Source: Plecoglossus altivelis (lineage: Eukaryota; Chordata; Actinopteri; Osmeriformes; Plecoglossidae). Taken from it: a stretch of DNA of 64,000 nucleotides. A program made the translations under genes and the position numbers. The notes beneath the pieces are model-generated. The model ran no database searches. It was not told the origin of the DNA and worked only from the letters and a program-made list of their open reading frames with translations. The DNA is taken from NCBI GenBank assembly GCA_036571765.1, contig BROE01000025.1, positions 6,368,918-6,432,917 on the forward strand. The letters run 5' to 3'. Below, in pieces: positions 25,301-37,075 of this stretch (positions are counted from its first letter, which is position 1; the number at the start of each line of letters is the position of its first letter).

Positions 25301-28300
25301 GGCAATCACTCGCACAGGTTCAGAGATGCAGTTCGCCGGTCTGGATGCTTTATGAAAAAGGTGTCTGGGTTTTGGAAGTGCAACAGCTCTGAATAGAAGA
25401 GTGATTGTAGAAACGGTATACAGAAACCTGATGATTCAGCTTGCAGTGACAGAGAGACTTTCAGTGGCACTAGCTTTCAGCTTTTAGGTGGGATTGAATT
25501 TGGCTGCCGCTCTCACAAGGGAAATGGCCTTAGGCAGCGGAGCCAAGATCAACATTGGAACAGAAGCAAAGGGAGTCCTGATTGTTAAATGATGCAACAG
25601 CAAATAGATTTTAGATTCCACCTCTCCTTCTTCATCTCTGCCTTCAGTACCGTGAGCGCAGCCTACAGACATTCCAGCGGAATCGCAGTGTCTAGAACAC
25701 TGTTGGCTTCAAACTCTCATTTGTCAAAGTGGTGATCTTTATCTCAAACTTCCAGACTTCAGCTGAGAAACAGTGAAACAGTGGTCTCCTTCATCTGGAA
25801 AGGTCTTGTTGCTTGTTGTGGCTTTTTCAAACGAAGTCTCTCACCAGCACCCAGAGCTGAGCCCAGCCCCCCAGAACACCACAATGTTCCATGCAGCTGT
25901 TAAAAGGGGTCTGTAGACAAAGTCTTTTTCACTCAAGTACAAAATACAAACTTAGCTCTGTCTGAATAAAGGTCAAAATCTTTCAAGGGGAGCCTGATTC
26001 GTGGAGAGGAGGCTCAGAGGGGGAATAAAGCATATGACTTGGGTTTCGGTTTTCGCTCTTTGTCAGTCAAGATGAACTGAGGTGAGTGTCCATCGTGTTA
26101 GACTGTCTGCTTGGCAGTGGAACGACTTTTCTAGAACTGTCCTAATTTCAGACGACACAAAACTAACACCAGTTCTTGCCTTGTGGAGACTTCTGGATCC
26201 AAGCCCAGACACCAAAGCAGAACCCCTTCACGTGACATTCTTTTAGCAATAATAAATGAGAGAGTAGGCAGTTAAGCAGGAAAATTCTTCTGTGAAGTAT
26301 GCTTTCGGGGGGCATGCTGAGAAGGGAAATGAAGGACTGTGATCATCTGTGTTCCTTATCTCAGAACTGTTTCTTCACTCTACGGTGTCTGCCAGTCTTT
26401 TATCATATGCCTGATTTCATTTATGATGGGAAAAAACAGACCCCCATGTCACAATTAGAAGTTTTGACAGCTTGAGTCGGTTTGTGTTTTATATTGTTCC
26501 ATTAAAACATAGCTTTGAACAATGATAGAAGTTCATGTGCAACTCAGCATGTCTCAGCTGGTCTCCTGGCTGGAACCAGACCATATCTGTAAAAATTAAT
26601 TGGCTTATTGCCCCTTAGCCATTACACTTTACCCTCTAGCCTGAAGCTTTTTAGTCAGCAGATTTGGAGAAGAAAACTGTTATTTTATTGGTTCAGTGGT
26701 TCCTCAGCTCTAATTGGATGTGAAAGTGTTTACCTTCTTCAGATTGGGATGAAGGAGAATCACTACCTGACCTAGTTTAGAAACTAGGCAGACCAGGAGT
26801 GGACACGGAACCAGGAGAAGAAAACATGTGAGACAGGGAAGAGGTTAGAAGAATCTGTTCACCACTTCTCTGTCTGTCTACTAAAACGCTCGTGGAGCAA
26901 ATTGAAACATGGGAGTTCCTGTTGGTTCACCGGGCTCAAGCTGTGGGGTGTATCAGTGGTGAGCCGAGACCAGACACAGCCCTTCCCTGATAAGGCCTGG
27001 AACAAATGACATCATACATGCTGTCCAGCTGGTTGCTTTATCTCGCTTCAAACCTTTTTCTTCTCGAATCCGACGTGATTCCATGTTTTCTCTCAGACTC
27101 TCGGTTTCTCTCTCCCCCCTCCTCCTTGTACTCTCTTTCCCTCTCTCTCTCAACCGTCTCTCTGTTGCTTTCTCCCTCGCTCCCCCTTTCTCGTTCGCTC
27201 TCCTTTCTCTTCCAAGTGCTTTCCATCCCCTCTGTACACTTCATCTCTATGCAGGTCAGAGTTGGACAGGCCTCCTTCATAGTGTTGAGAGTTTATTTAA
27301 CCTTTAGGGTACAAGTTGCACAGGCCCGGACAGGAAATTGCGTGCCTCTCTTAGAAAGTACTGTCAGAGCACACTGTTCACAGATCCGGAAAAACAGCAA
27401 ACTTTAGCTCGATGTTGAGGGATAAACTACACCATGGGGAAGGCAGGGTTTTGAATTCGAAAGCCTTGTTTCCGCTGAACAAAGTACATTCTCAGTTCTA
27501 AGCCAGCTTGCTCTGCTCCTGTGAAGCAGGGTTTGCATTTCAATCATAACTAAAAAAGTAAAGCTTAGCTTTGTTGTGAATGCCAGAGAGAGCATTTGTT
27601 CGCTCTGCAGTGTCTGGCCCGAAGAGTGTGGCCACATGGGCCCTGTCAATACAGGGAGAAACACAGTCTTCCGACAGTCGTTCCCTTCTGGATCCTAAAT
27701 AATACCAACGCAGACGCAAGCTCACAAAACTCCACGATTGAAAGAAAGACCGGAATGGTCTTATCTCGTTGCAATCTCAGAAAATGATGTCGGAATGATG
27801 TCGGATTTCATTGATTAGATGGTCCAGATAAGACAGCCAAACTGGACCATCACAACAAGCTGCCTGAAAATCAATGCTAACGAAGACGCTTCCCTCAGGC
27901 TATGTTCTGACTATCCATGACTTCACACAAATACTTTTTACCCTTTCACAGGGCTGTGTGTGCAACGATCCAGCCAACGGATGATATGCATCTCAAAAGA
28001 CTGTGTACGACAACAGCCCGGTTGTCCTAAAGGCGTTTCTGGGAATGTGCATTATTCACATGGACAATGGTGAGGAGAATGGATAGCTGCTTTTGTCTGG
28101 TGATTAATGATTAGGCGTGTCTATGTCCAGCTGTACGTGCCCACTATGCATACTTTCTCTCTCTCAAACACACACACAGCTTTCTGTTTCTCTCTTTCGC
28201 TCTTTTTGGAGAGTTTGCTGGAATTTGCTACCATGAATATTCCCTACTTGTTTACTCTTAAAAGGTTGAACTTTGGAACACATTCTGTCTTAAGGACAGA

Positions 28301-29247
28301 ACAGTTTGAGTCCAACAAATGAAAACTTGCAAAGACTCACCCGAGGGTTTGTTGGTGGTGGAGGGACTGTGCGTTCCGCTCGGCATTGTGGGAAGGGCAG
28401 TTCGTTGAAGCTTTTGGTTCTGGTCACTCTGGATCTCGTTGGTGATCTGATTGGTGAGACGTGGGAAGGGTGGAGGCTGGAAAGGCTTGACGGGGGTCGG
28501 AGGTCGTGGCGGGGGCTGGAGTCGGGGCTGGATGGGGGGGACGGGTCGCGGGGCAGGCCTGCTCTGACACTGCTCCTCCAGGAGGGAAATGAGGACTGAC
28601 TGGTTGGTGGCCAATATGGCCAGGTGCTGGTACTTATGCTCCAGGTCCCTGTAGCGATTAGTGAGCATGTGCATGTCAGTGGTCTGGTTCAGGATGCGGT
28701 TCTCCATCTGGGCCAGCTCCAGGGAGTTGTCCCTCTTCCGGATGATCTCGTGCAGCAGCTGCATGTAGAGCTGCGTCACCCGCGAGTTCATGTTCCTGCT
28801 CTCCTTCCTCAGTAGCTTCACCTCGCTCACCATGCCTCCGTCCACCTCCACCAGCTGCTGCAGGGTCTCCAGCTGCCTCTTCTGCTTCACCAGCTCGGCA
28901 TTCAGCAGCTCCAGCTCCTGCTTGCTCACCCGGTTCATCAGCAAGGACTCGGGCTCCCTGGAGTTGACGCATATGGAGCCTGTCACTTTCTGCTGCGGGA
29001 CAACAAAGGTGTAGGAGCACTTGTCGGCTTGCGGGGCGGCAGAAGGAGAACGCCGGCTCCTGCTTTCGCCGGTGTACAGAAACTCCCTTTCCAGGCTCTC
29101 TTTAGTGTCCTCCTGGCCCTCATCCAGGGCCTTGTCCTGGGTCTGGCTGCTACCTTGGGGTCTCCCCTGGTTCTCCTCTGCTCCACAGACTATGCAGAGC
29201 CCATGCAGCAGCAGGGCCGTCAGCAGAACTGCTGCAGGGAGCTCCAT
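22116..29247 (-). CDS. angptl2: Angiopoietin-like protein 2 (gene span, exon 3 damaged)
   Basis: This gene encodes a secreted glycoprotein with a signal peptide, coiled coil and C-terminal fibrinogen-like domain. Mammalian ANGPTL2 acts in inflammation, angiogenesis and matrix remodelling. Coding exons on the minus strand are 29247..28341 (signal peptide, coiled coil, proline-rich linker), the first fibrinogen exon (present twice and frameshifted in both copies: about 24045..23845 and 25288..25079), 22870..22600 and 22315..22116. Splice phases agree: exon 2 ends phase 1, exon 3 should end phase 0, exon 4 ends phase 1. The expected length is about 520 residues against 493 in human; the extra length is mostly in the region before the first cysteine. 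The near-identity of the coiled-coil and fibrinogen segments to ANGPTL2 makes the family call firm. Whether this is the fish a or b paralogue cannot be decided here. Non-coding exon 1 was not identified. Confidence 0.93.
22600..22870 (-). CDS. angptl2: angptl2 fibrinogen-domain middle exon
   Basis: This exon has 271 bases, starting in phase 0 after a CCCAG acceptor (exon start 22870) and ending in phase 1 at a GTGAGG donor. It encodes QGFGNIDGEYWLGLENIYWL near its start, then LEDWSGRKVFAEYASF, then GRYHGNAGDS and finally LDRDHDVYT. The closing DRDHD segment is the calcium-site loop of fibrinogen-like domains. Confidence 0.96.
23845..24045 (-). pseudogene. angptl2: angptl2 fibrinogen exon 3, copy A (frameshifted)
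   Basis: This is a second, differently damaged copy of the same exon. The 5' part is scrambled by small insertions, with stop codons in the expected frame. The 3' part still shows GSSVNFFRN before a CAG/GTGG donor. In copy A the 3' end is better and in copy B the 5' end is better, which is the pattern expected from two error-laden renderings of one sequence. Confidence 0.7.
25079..25288 (-). pseudogene. angptl2: angptl2 fibrinogen exon 3, copy B (frameshifted)
   Basis: From the acceptor at 25288 the minus strand reads well into the fibrinogen domain, with DCLQALEDGH, MYLVKPENANRLMQVWCDQR and HDPGGW. Homopolymer expansions (runs of T, C and A near 25130..25150) then destroy the frame before the expected segment ending in NFFRNW. 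The donor-like end is near 25079. This is the better-preserved copy for the first two-thirds of the exon. It most likely represents one real exon seen through sequencing errors. Confidence 0.7.
26013..28334 (-). other. angptl2: angptl2 intron 2 (remainder)
   Basis: About 2.3 kb between the damaged fibrinogen exon region and the coiled-coil exon. It contains a CT-rich stretch near 27090..27225 and no exon-like sequence. Confidence 0.6.
28341..29247 (-). CDS. angptl2: angptl2 first coding exon: signal peptide, coiled coil, linker
   Basis: The ATG is at 29247, and a CAG-less but usable acceptor (CCCTCCCTTAG) lies just upstream, so the exon probably starts near 29251. Residues 1-22 form a hydrophobic signal peptide. 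An RSRR motif falls at residues 63-66, followed by a conserved DKCSYTFVVPQQKVTGSICV-like segment. A long heptad-rich coiled coil runs over about residues 100-225 and includes VSEVKLLRKESRNMNSRVTQ. A proline-rich linker follows, then NEIQSDQN and a terminal KPSG. The frame ends at a GTGAGT donor (28335..28340) after 302 codons plus one base. Reading on past 28341 in this frame gives only intron. Confidence 0.95.
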
Positions 29248-31460
29248 GAGACTAAGGGAGGGGTGGGGGTCGCAAGGAGAGATGAAAAAAAACAAAAAAC
29301 AGACAGGATCATACAAACACGTTCTGTCAATGAGAACACGTGCCGTTTAAGCCCCACTCCCCACCCATCGCTCTGTACCTCATAAGCACCCCACAGCCTC
29401 TTATCCTGACAGCACATCAATACACGCTTTCACACTTACAGTGATTAGAGCCAGAGACACCCTGTCCTCCAGGACGCTCTAAGCCTTCATTACCTGAGAG
29501 AAACAAGCGGCTGCCGTGCTGCTTGAGGGCACCAGGTACTCCGTATCCATTACCCATCTCAGCCCGCAGGCTGTTAGAGCTGGAAAATCCATAAGGACCG
29601 AATGAAACCATATACGTGTCCCCTGCCGAGCCGGGGCCCGTGGATGCAGGAGGAGTTACGGTGTTGGCGTTGTGTTGTGTGTCATAGAGGAACGCCTCAC
29701 TGCAGGCTTCAAGAGCCTCTGGTTCAGAAGCCTCTGCTCGCACCAGACGTGTCTTCACCAAAGCAGACACGCACGCAGACATGTTCCATGCGCCTGTCAC
29801 TAGACGCAATCCTTTCCACTCCTCCAAGGGAAAGTATGTATTAATTAGAATCTGTTCATAAATTACGGGTATCTTTAGAGGCAGTGTTAAGTCTGTTATT
29901 GCTGCTGTCCGGGAGGGAAGGAAGTTGTTTAGCTTAGCTGGCTGTCCTGGCTCAGAGTCCCTGGGGCTGTGCCACACCTAGGGCCTGCTCCTCTCGCTCT
30001 GCTCCGTCTGTTGCCTCGGACACCATTGCTTATGGAAACAGTGAGGCAACTGCAACTGATGCTATTCGCGGAACTGTTTTAAATTAAATATTGATCTGAT
30101 TGCATCAGACCTGAACATTTATAGAGGCAGGAGAGGAGCGCCGACTGGTGAAATGAACGTGTCTTATTCATCCCTGGAGTTTACTTTATGTAACTTTGGT
30201 ATTTTGCTCCAGATATAAACAGGATCAACTTTTGCCTTTTTCAACTCTCCCCCTTGCGGTCCTGCATTGTGTTTTGAACACAGACGACCTGTCACCGCGG
30301 TCGCGGCACGTCTCTCATCACAGATCGTTTGTCTCTCGTCCGACAGGAGGTTATGACATGCTGCTGGGATGATTACGTTTGGTTTAAGTAATAGGCGGGC
30401 CGGTCACAAAGAGAACCCCCCCAACTGCCATTCAGCAGGCAGCATGAAAACAGAACTAGTCTTGGCCGCATGTCCCGAAGCTGCTGGCATTATTAGAAAG
30501 CTAAAGGGGAGCAGCAGCTGAACAGGACATGTTGTTATGAGGAGCGGAGGGGATGCCGCTGAGAACAGAGGGGGAATGCGAGCGCTGTGTAAGGATAACA
30601 AGACCTTGCACCCTGAGGGCTTCCTAATTGAAAGCTGCTGCAGATTGGATTACAGAGGACGCTCGGTGGACCCCTTTTCCAAACTCAGGACCAGACCCGG
30701 GACAAGAAACAGGACCAGAACCGGGACTAGGACTCTGGTCCAGACAGGGAGGTCTGCGGCAGGCTTCTCGGCCGAGCCACCATCAGCATCCCACGACGCA
30801 CAGTTCTGGTCGTAAAGTCCAGAATAGCGCAGTGCATCATGCTGCTTCTCTGGGAACGGAGCCACCGTTGGATCAGAGAGATGTTGACCTCTGTAAGAAC
30901 ACGTCTCTCCCTGGTCTCTGGACAGTTTCAAACGACTAAGGTTTGGTTTTCTGTCTAATGAATCCTCTGCTGATGGATTTGAAAGAGACTGACCGACTGG
31001 TATGCCAGAGTCCAGCTGGACGATGCAATCTCTGCACGTTTTCTTGTACTGTATAAAGAGCATCAATGGGATTAACTACACATTTTAGACACCCAATCAT
31101 CTCAGTGAAGTAACTGCTTTAATGGTCTGGGATAAGATATATCAAAATCTTCAAAGACTGTCAAGAAACGGCTTAGGAATACGCCCAATCAGTTCCAATA
31201 GCACTAACAACAGAATGATAGCTTATGCTTGGGTAGAAATGATGTTTGTGTCTCAGGGTCAGAAACCTGATGACTGGGCTTGTTTCAGTGGAACAATGAC
31301 ACGTGCAGCAGGCCTCCTTACCAGAAGACTCGTGCTGGACATGATTAGCATGGAGCTCTGAAAAAAGACAGGAGTGTGTGTGTGTGTCTGTGGAGAAGGG
31401 GGTGGCATCAGAGTCACATCTGCCCATGAAGAAAGCCCTATCATTAACCTCTCAAACCCT

Positions 31461-31535
31461 ACAGTCATAGCTGCCTCCCACCCCTCCATCCATCCCTCCA
31501 TCCATCCCTTCACCCACCCCTCCATCCCTCCATCT
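31461..31535. repeat. (CCAT/CCCT)n tract
   Basis: Imperfect tetranucleotide repeat of CATC and CCTC units. Confidence 0.8.
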
Positions 31536-33679
31536 GTTACCTTATGACAGGCTCAGCCTGATACAAGCTGAACCTCCACAAGCAGCCAAGCTCATTACTG
31601 TCCCAGCATAACGTGAGTTTATAAGCTGTCGGTGACTGGACACCCGCTCCCGTAATTACCAGGTGTTGAGATGTCCTACGAAGCACTCTCCAGAAGACAC
31701 CTCAAGATGCTATAACTCCAAGGCCTCACCAGGACAGGGTATTGACAGACGGTGACGAACAGTTACCACAGAAGTGGATCAGCCTTCAAGAGTTCTAGGA
31801 ACGCGTCTCAGTGACACAAACACACGAGGACAAGACACCCTGCGTGGTGAGAGACCCCCTGCGGAGTCTGGCTGCCCACATGCTCGCAGGTCTGTGGTGG
31901 AGGGCTGTCGTCTGTGTCTGTTCCTCTTAGGATTCAAGTGGGCACCACAGGCGGGGCTTTGTGTCAGTCGGTGTGTCTGCAAACAGCAGTGCGCCCCAGT
32001 ATTTTGTTCGTGTTCAGCACATAGTAATTAGAAGGAGAGTGGCCCATTTCAAGCCCACCTCTCTCGCCCCTCTCTCGTTCAAGCCCCTCTCCATTTACCG
32101 TGAGTGTGGCATTCTTCACATTCTTCACGACCTCATTAGAGGTGTGCAACTACGGACACATACACAGACACAGTTAAAGACACAGACACAGCAAAGCAGC
32201 ACTGCTACAGACACAGTCACAGAGACAATCACAAACCCAGAAACAGACATACACTGATCCCAGATGGTCTCCGTAGGTGCCAGTGGGTCCCATTTCACAA
32301 CTGTCGCAGTCAAACCCTCCTTATTTAAACAGAAGCAGCACAGATATTAACCAGCTGCCTGCCTAGTTTGGCCCAAACTGACCCTCATAACATATTCTTC
32401 TAGCTATAATATCATCTTATATCGCATCCAAGCTCTACCCAGATCCACTTTGCCCCCTTAGTTTATGCCAGGATACCATCTGACATTTTAGAACTATTTG
32501 CAGAGATTATATTCCGCTCCAATAATTCCAGCTATCACAACCATCAAGCCGAGCGTGGCTTGGTTTTCTATGTTTGTATTCTGCTGCTGAAGTGTTGTAA
32601 ACATCTTGAAAATCAAGTTGCTCTTGAGAAACCAGCGGTCCTTCTCCATTAGGTCTCCAGTGCCTGCCTGCCTTTGCCAGGTTTCTTTGGCATCGAACGC
32701 TGCATGACTGAACGTTGATCGGTAGTGAACAAGCCCTGCTGTCCCTACCTGGTGGAGCCTGCAAGCATCCACAACTTCTCTATCAGTCCCAGCTGCTCTC
32801 TGTAAACACGGAGGAATCAGGAGGGCCTGGGACAACAATCCTCTTATTGTAACCCAAGACAGAACCTGAGGGTCTGTAATAGATCAGGGGGAAAAATGCC
32901 CCGCTCTTCCTCAGAGCAGCGCAAGCCTGCGCTCTCTCATTCTGCTCCCGCTCTGCCTCCACAAGGTAAGTCCTGGTTTATTAATAGATAACACAACTGA
33001 GCTCATGGAAGACTTCTTTTTTTTCTACCGTTTACTTTTAATTAATTTGATCAAGAACATCCTCTACTGAGTCCCAAGATAACCCTGCTTCTGTTCAGCA
33101 ATAGGCAACATGTCATGAAGATCTAGCCAATATCCAAAGACAACAAACCCTTACCAGATAACTGGAGACTGCTACTAATCCTTTAGTTCCTTTCTCTTCC
33201 TGGTGGATGAAGCTCCCCCCTGAAAGAAAGTCATCCCCGGTGAAAAAGCAGCTCTGGGGTCTCTCTCTCTCTCTCCCCTCCCTCTCTCTCTTTGGTACTT
33301 TGTCACCCGAGTCCAGTCTGGCAGTTGGAGGTGACGGAGGGTTGAAGCCTATTATTAAAACACCTCCGCTGCTCCAGCGGCCGCTCAGCCGGCTGGGAAC
33401 TGAGCAGGGGGGCTGGAGACGATGAGAGACCAGAGTCTGGTACAGGGGAGTCCGTCCAGCGCAGGATGCAGTGTCTTCAGAAACAGCCAGAGCGTGAGCG
33501 GGTGAGATGAGATGCTGTTCTCTGTGGGTGGACTGGTCTGTCACTGACTGACTGACTGACTGACTGGTTTGTTGCTAACTGACTGGTTTATTGCTGGCTG
33601 TCATTGGCTGAGAGGTGATCCCATCACTGCTTCACTGGCTCTCAGAGGCAGTCTCTCTGAAGCACCCTGACTCCACTTT

Positions 33680-34135
33680 CTCCTCTCTCTCCCTCTCTGT
33701 CTCTCTCTTCCTCTCTCTTTGGCACAAGGTCTACCCTTTCTCCTCCCCTTATGATCCTCACGCTTCAGATACAACTTCTCCACACCCTTCTCTCTCTCTC
33801 TCCCTCCCTCTCTCTTTCTCTCTTTCTCTCTCTCTCCCCTCTCTCTCTCTCTGTCTCTCTCTGTCTCTCTCCCTCTCTCTCTCCCTCTTTCTCTCTCTCC
33901 CTCTCTCTCCCTCTCTATCTCTCCCCTCTCTCTGTCTCTCTCCCCTCTCTCTCTCTCTGTCTCTCTCTCCCTTTCTCTCTCTCTCCCTCTCTCTTCCCGT
34001 TCTCTCTCTCTTTCTCTCTCTCCCTCTCTCCCATTGTCTCTCCCTCCCTCTCTCCCTCTCCCTCTTTCACTGTCTCTCTCTCCCCTCTCTCTCTCCATGT
34101 CCCTCTCACTCTGTCTCTCTCTCTCTCACACACAC
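33680..34135. repeat. Long polypyrimidine (CTCTCC)n tract
   Basis: About 450 bases consist almost purely of C and T on the plus strand in CTCTCTCC-like units, with a 60-base interruption near 33721..33785. The tract ends in a short CA run. Confidence 0.9.
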
Positions 34136-37020
34136 ACTCACCACTGTTACTCCTGGTTCACCACCTCTTGCAAAAGAGCAGTGTGGTCACCCGGGATCAG
34201 TGATCAGGCATGTGGACATCTCCCCAGTACCCTGGCTCTCTCTCATTTACCCCCATAATATTAGTTCAATGCTACTTATCACACCCTTGTGCTGCATTTT
34301 AGTCATTGTGATTCACCTTTCCTACCACAACAGTGGGTCACAGTGACCCGGAGGTACCAGGACCAGCACTAGGGTTAAAATCCCTACATGTTGATTGCAT
34401 AAACCTTCCTGTCAAAGTAAATTCCTTGTCTGCAAACATTCGTGGCGAACAAAACCTATTATGATTCTGCAAGGTTGCATTAGCTTGTTTTTGTCACGTT
34501 TTGTTATGTTTGCAATATCCCAAATGAAACCTGACTGGAGTTAGTTATTGGGAACATGCTATCCATCCAAGTTGAGAAGTTATACTCTCGTGTCAGTGTG
34601 TTGACAAACTTGCCAAAGCTTGAGAAAGAGAAAATTAGTCACACAGAGAATTGGCAGAGACGTTCCCCACCTGACTCATGGAGTCTGATGGAAGTTTGGT
34701 GCTCATTTTTGATGTTCGCATCTTGTCCTGCTGTTCTCCATCAAGGCTGTGGGGGTGGAAATGTTTCTGTTCAGAGCGTCGATGTCGTAATGTAATGATG
34801 TTGTGACTGAGTGCTCCTACTCGCTGTTTATTTACAAGGCTCAAACTTCCTTCCATCTTGAGTCGGTTGTTTAGGGGGGTAAAGTATGTGGAATGTTGCC
34901 TTGTCGACGTCCGTAAATCAAGACATACGTGAGCTTATAATATTTGTTGATGTCCTGATAAACGCTTTTTCGTGTCAATAACTAGTGGGTGGTTGTTCTG
35001 TTTCAAAGCAAATTTGAATGTCAGTAGAAATATTTGCGATGAAAGCACGTCGCAGAATTCAGTGCCTTTGACTAGTGAACAAAACACAGACTGTTACATG
35101 CAACAAGTCTTTAAGATTGCGTAAACATGCCACTTGTCTGTGTTTTATGTAAGTCGCGTGGACCATAAAAAACACAAAGTAAAACTGCAATGTTTTACAA
35201 CATACAGGATGTCAGCCTGCACCCTGGAGCACATTACAGTTAATTAATGCACCTTGTGTCTCTCTGTGTGCATGTCTATGTGTGTGTCTGTTTGGCTCAT
35301 TTCAAAATGGGTGTTCTGTTCCTTCCGCGTCGGGATCAATATACAAGGGTCTGAATTTTGGGTAAATTGGAGTTAATCTCAGCCTTAATTTGGAAGAGTG
35401 ATGAGAACAGGATTATAGTACTCCAGCATGTGAGTCAAAAAAACCCCATTAAGGAACCTCTTAGCATTGACCAGGGACAGAAACTGACTTTTGTATTTGA
35501 AGTATTTGAAGGGCTTAAAGGCAGATCTAATTGCATCCCGGTTTGGGGCATTGGACATTTGATAGGAATCTATAATAACACATGTTTTTTTTGCGTAATC
35601 TCTACATCGTTGGTTCACTCACCAAGATGTTGACACAGCTGGATGTATGTGATCATAGTTCTGTTTCATAGATGATAGACTTGTTATTCATTACCGAGGA
35701 AAAGCAAGCGAGTTTGTCCAATGAAGATACAGCTGTCTTTATAAAACACCTGGGTGGAGGAAGAGGATAAAGGAAGTGAGGTAGTGTTTTTAGAGCACTT
35801 TTTTGCACACAAATCTTGGTCAAACAAAATGGAGAGTTGACGTGTTAGAAGGAGAATCCCTCAAAGCTGTATTTCCCCCCCCACCAAAGTAGTTAAACAC
35901 AAACACACGTTGTCCATATGTTACCAGAGGGGTATTAGGTAGGTTTCCTTGATTATCAGGCTTCTTCAGGTATCTCTGAAACAGCACAAGATGTAATCAA
36001 AAGTGGATGAAATAGTTCCCCTGCTGGCAGGGAGACAGAATGCGCTTCCTTGGGCTCGATCCAAACTTGTGGTATGGAACCAGTGATTGTTCCCCGGTGT
36101 CCTTCCTGTAATAATCCAGAACAGGTGCAGCAACAAGGTCACGTGAAAATGTCAGAGGAAAATCTTACTACTATATTGACATGGAGACTGATCTGTGTGT
36201 TATAAACCAAAGATCCCCACTTGGGAAAAATCATTGGAAGTCTGTTCATGTTTTAATATGTTTTACAGATGCTTCGTCTGTGTCGGTACGTGAAAATGCA
36301 ACAAAACGTTGGTGTTGAGCACCAATGTTGGTTTTGAACGCCAGACATACCCAGGCTAGCGAGGGAAGCTGTATGATGACTGAGAGTGTGTGATGTGGGC
36401 GACCTACAGCCGGGTAAACACAGGCCTGAACCAGTCCGCCGTTGTGTCCCAGGCTCAGCGGTCCCCCAGTGATGGATGGTTGCCTGGTAACCTACAGTGA
36501 CCTCTTGACCCCTGGTTAGTCCCCCACTGTTACTCGCTGTTCGTGATGTCTGCTTAACTGACAGATGTTTGACCTGAGGAGGCATAGGAGATGGAACAGA
36601 AAGCCTGACCTCGTAGGTCATACTGCGGTGTGACAGCGAGGCTCGTCTGTGATTTAGCACGTTCTGCCTGTGACTGGAGCCGAGGCTGTTCCGACAGGAA
36701 GTTTTTTATGATTCAAGTGGAGGGGAAAAAAATCTGTCTGGCACGGGACTCTGTCAGAATCACCCGAATGTTCCGTAGCGCCAAATGAGCGCAGTAAACG
36801 TGGAATGTGTGAGAATCCCGAGGAAGGGGGTTCTGATTCAGACTTTATGAGTCTGAAGGTGGGTGGAGAGGGCCGTCTGTGTGGCCTGCTCTCCACATTA
36901 AGAACCGGTAAATACTGGTCCACAAGGTTCATCATTCACCGCCGCTATTTCAACGGCAAAAGTCAAGTTGTTGAGATTCATAAAGCTGGTCTCAATCCTG
37001 ACACTGTGCTTTGCGATGTA

Positions 37021-37022
<2 letters not shown>

Positions 37023-37072
<50 letters not shown>
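37023..37072. repeat. (GT)n microsatellite
   Basis: About 50 bases of uninterrupted GT dinucleotides. Confidence 0.95.

Positions 37073-37075
<3 letters not shown>

Larger units (their letters stand above)
23604..26012. repeat. Head-to-tail ~1.2 kb duplication with noisy middles (likely assembly artefact)
   Basis: Unit 1 is 23604..24822 and unit 2 is 24823..26012, abutting with no base between them. The first ~128 bases of the two units are identical. So are the last ~380 bases (24443..24822 and 25633..26012). The central ~700 bases differ by dozens of small indels, many in homopolymers. The central part contains the angptl2 fibrinogen exon described above. Confidence 0.85.
29251..36000. other. 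Region upstream of angptl2, no supported coding gene
   Basis: angptl2 is transcribed away from this region, so its promoter and non-coding first exon(s) should lie here or further right, but I cannot place them. The stretch contains a CCAT tract (31461..31535), TGAC units near 33545 and a very long polypyrimidine tract (33680..34135). Open frames inside the latter are low-complexity artefacts. One short ATG-to-donor stretch on the plus strand at 32896..32965 is listed under findings. Confidence 0.5.

Noticed and set aside
24811..25392. 193-codon plus frame
   Set aside because: It runs antisense through the error-laden angptl2 exon copy. It is an artefact of the misassembled duplication.
29417..29782. 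121-codon minus frame just upstream of angptl2
   Set aside because: It matches no family I know and the upstream extension lacks an ATG. It could overlap 5' UTR sequence, but I cannot support coding.
33615..34346. 243-codon plus frame and overlapping minus frames through the CT tract
   Set aside because: Almost entirely Ser/Leu or Arg/Glu dipeptides translated from a simple repeat. No splice context or family resemblance.
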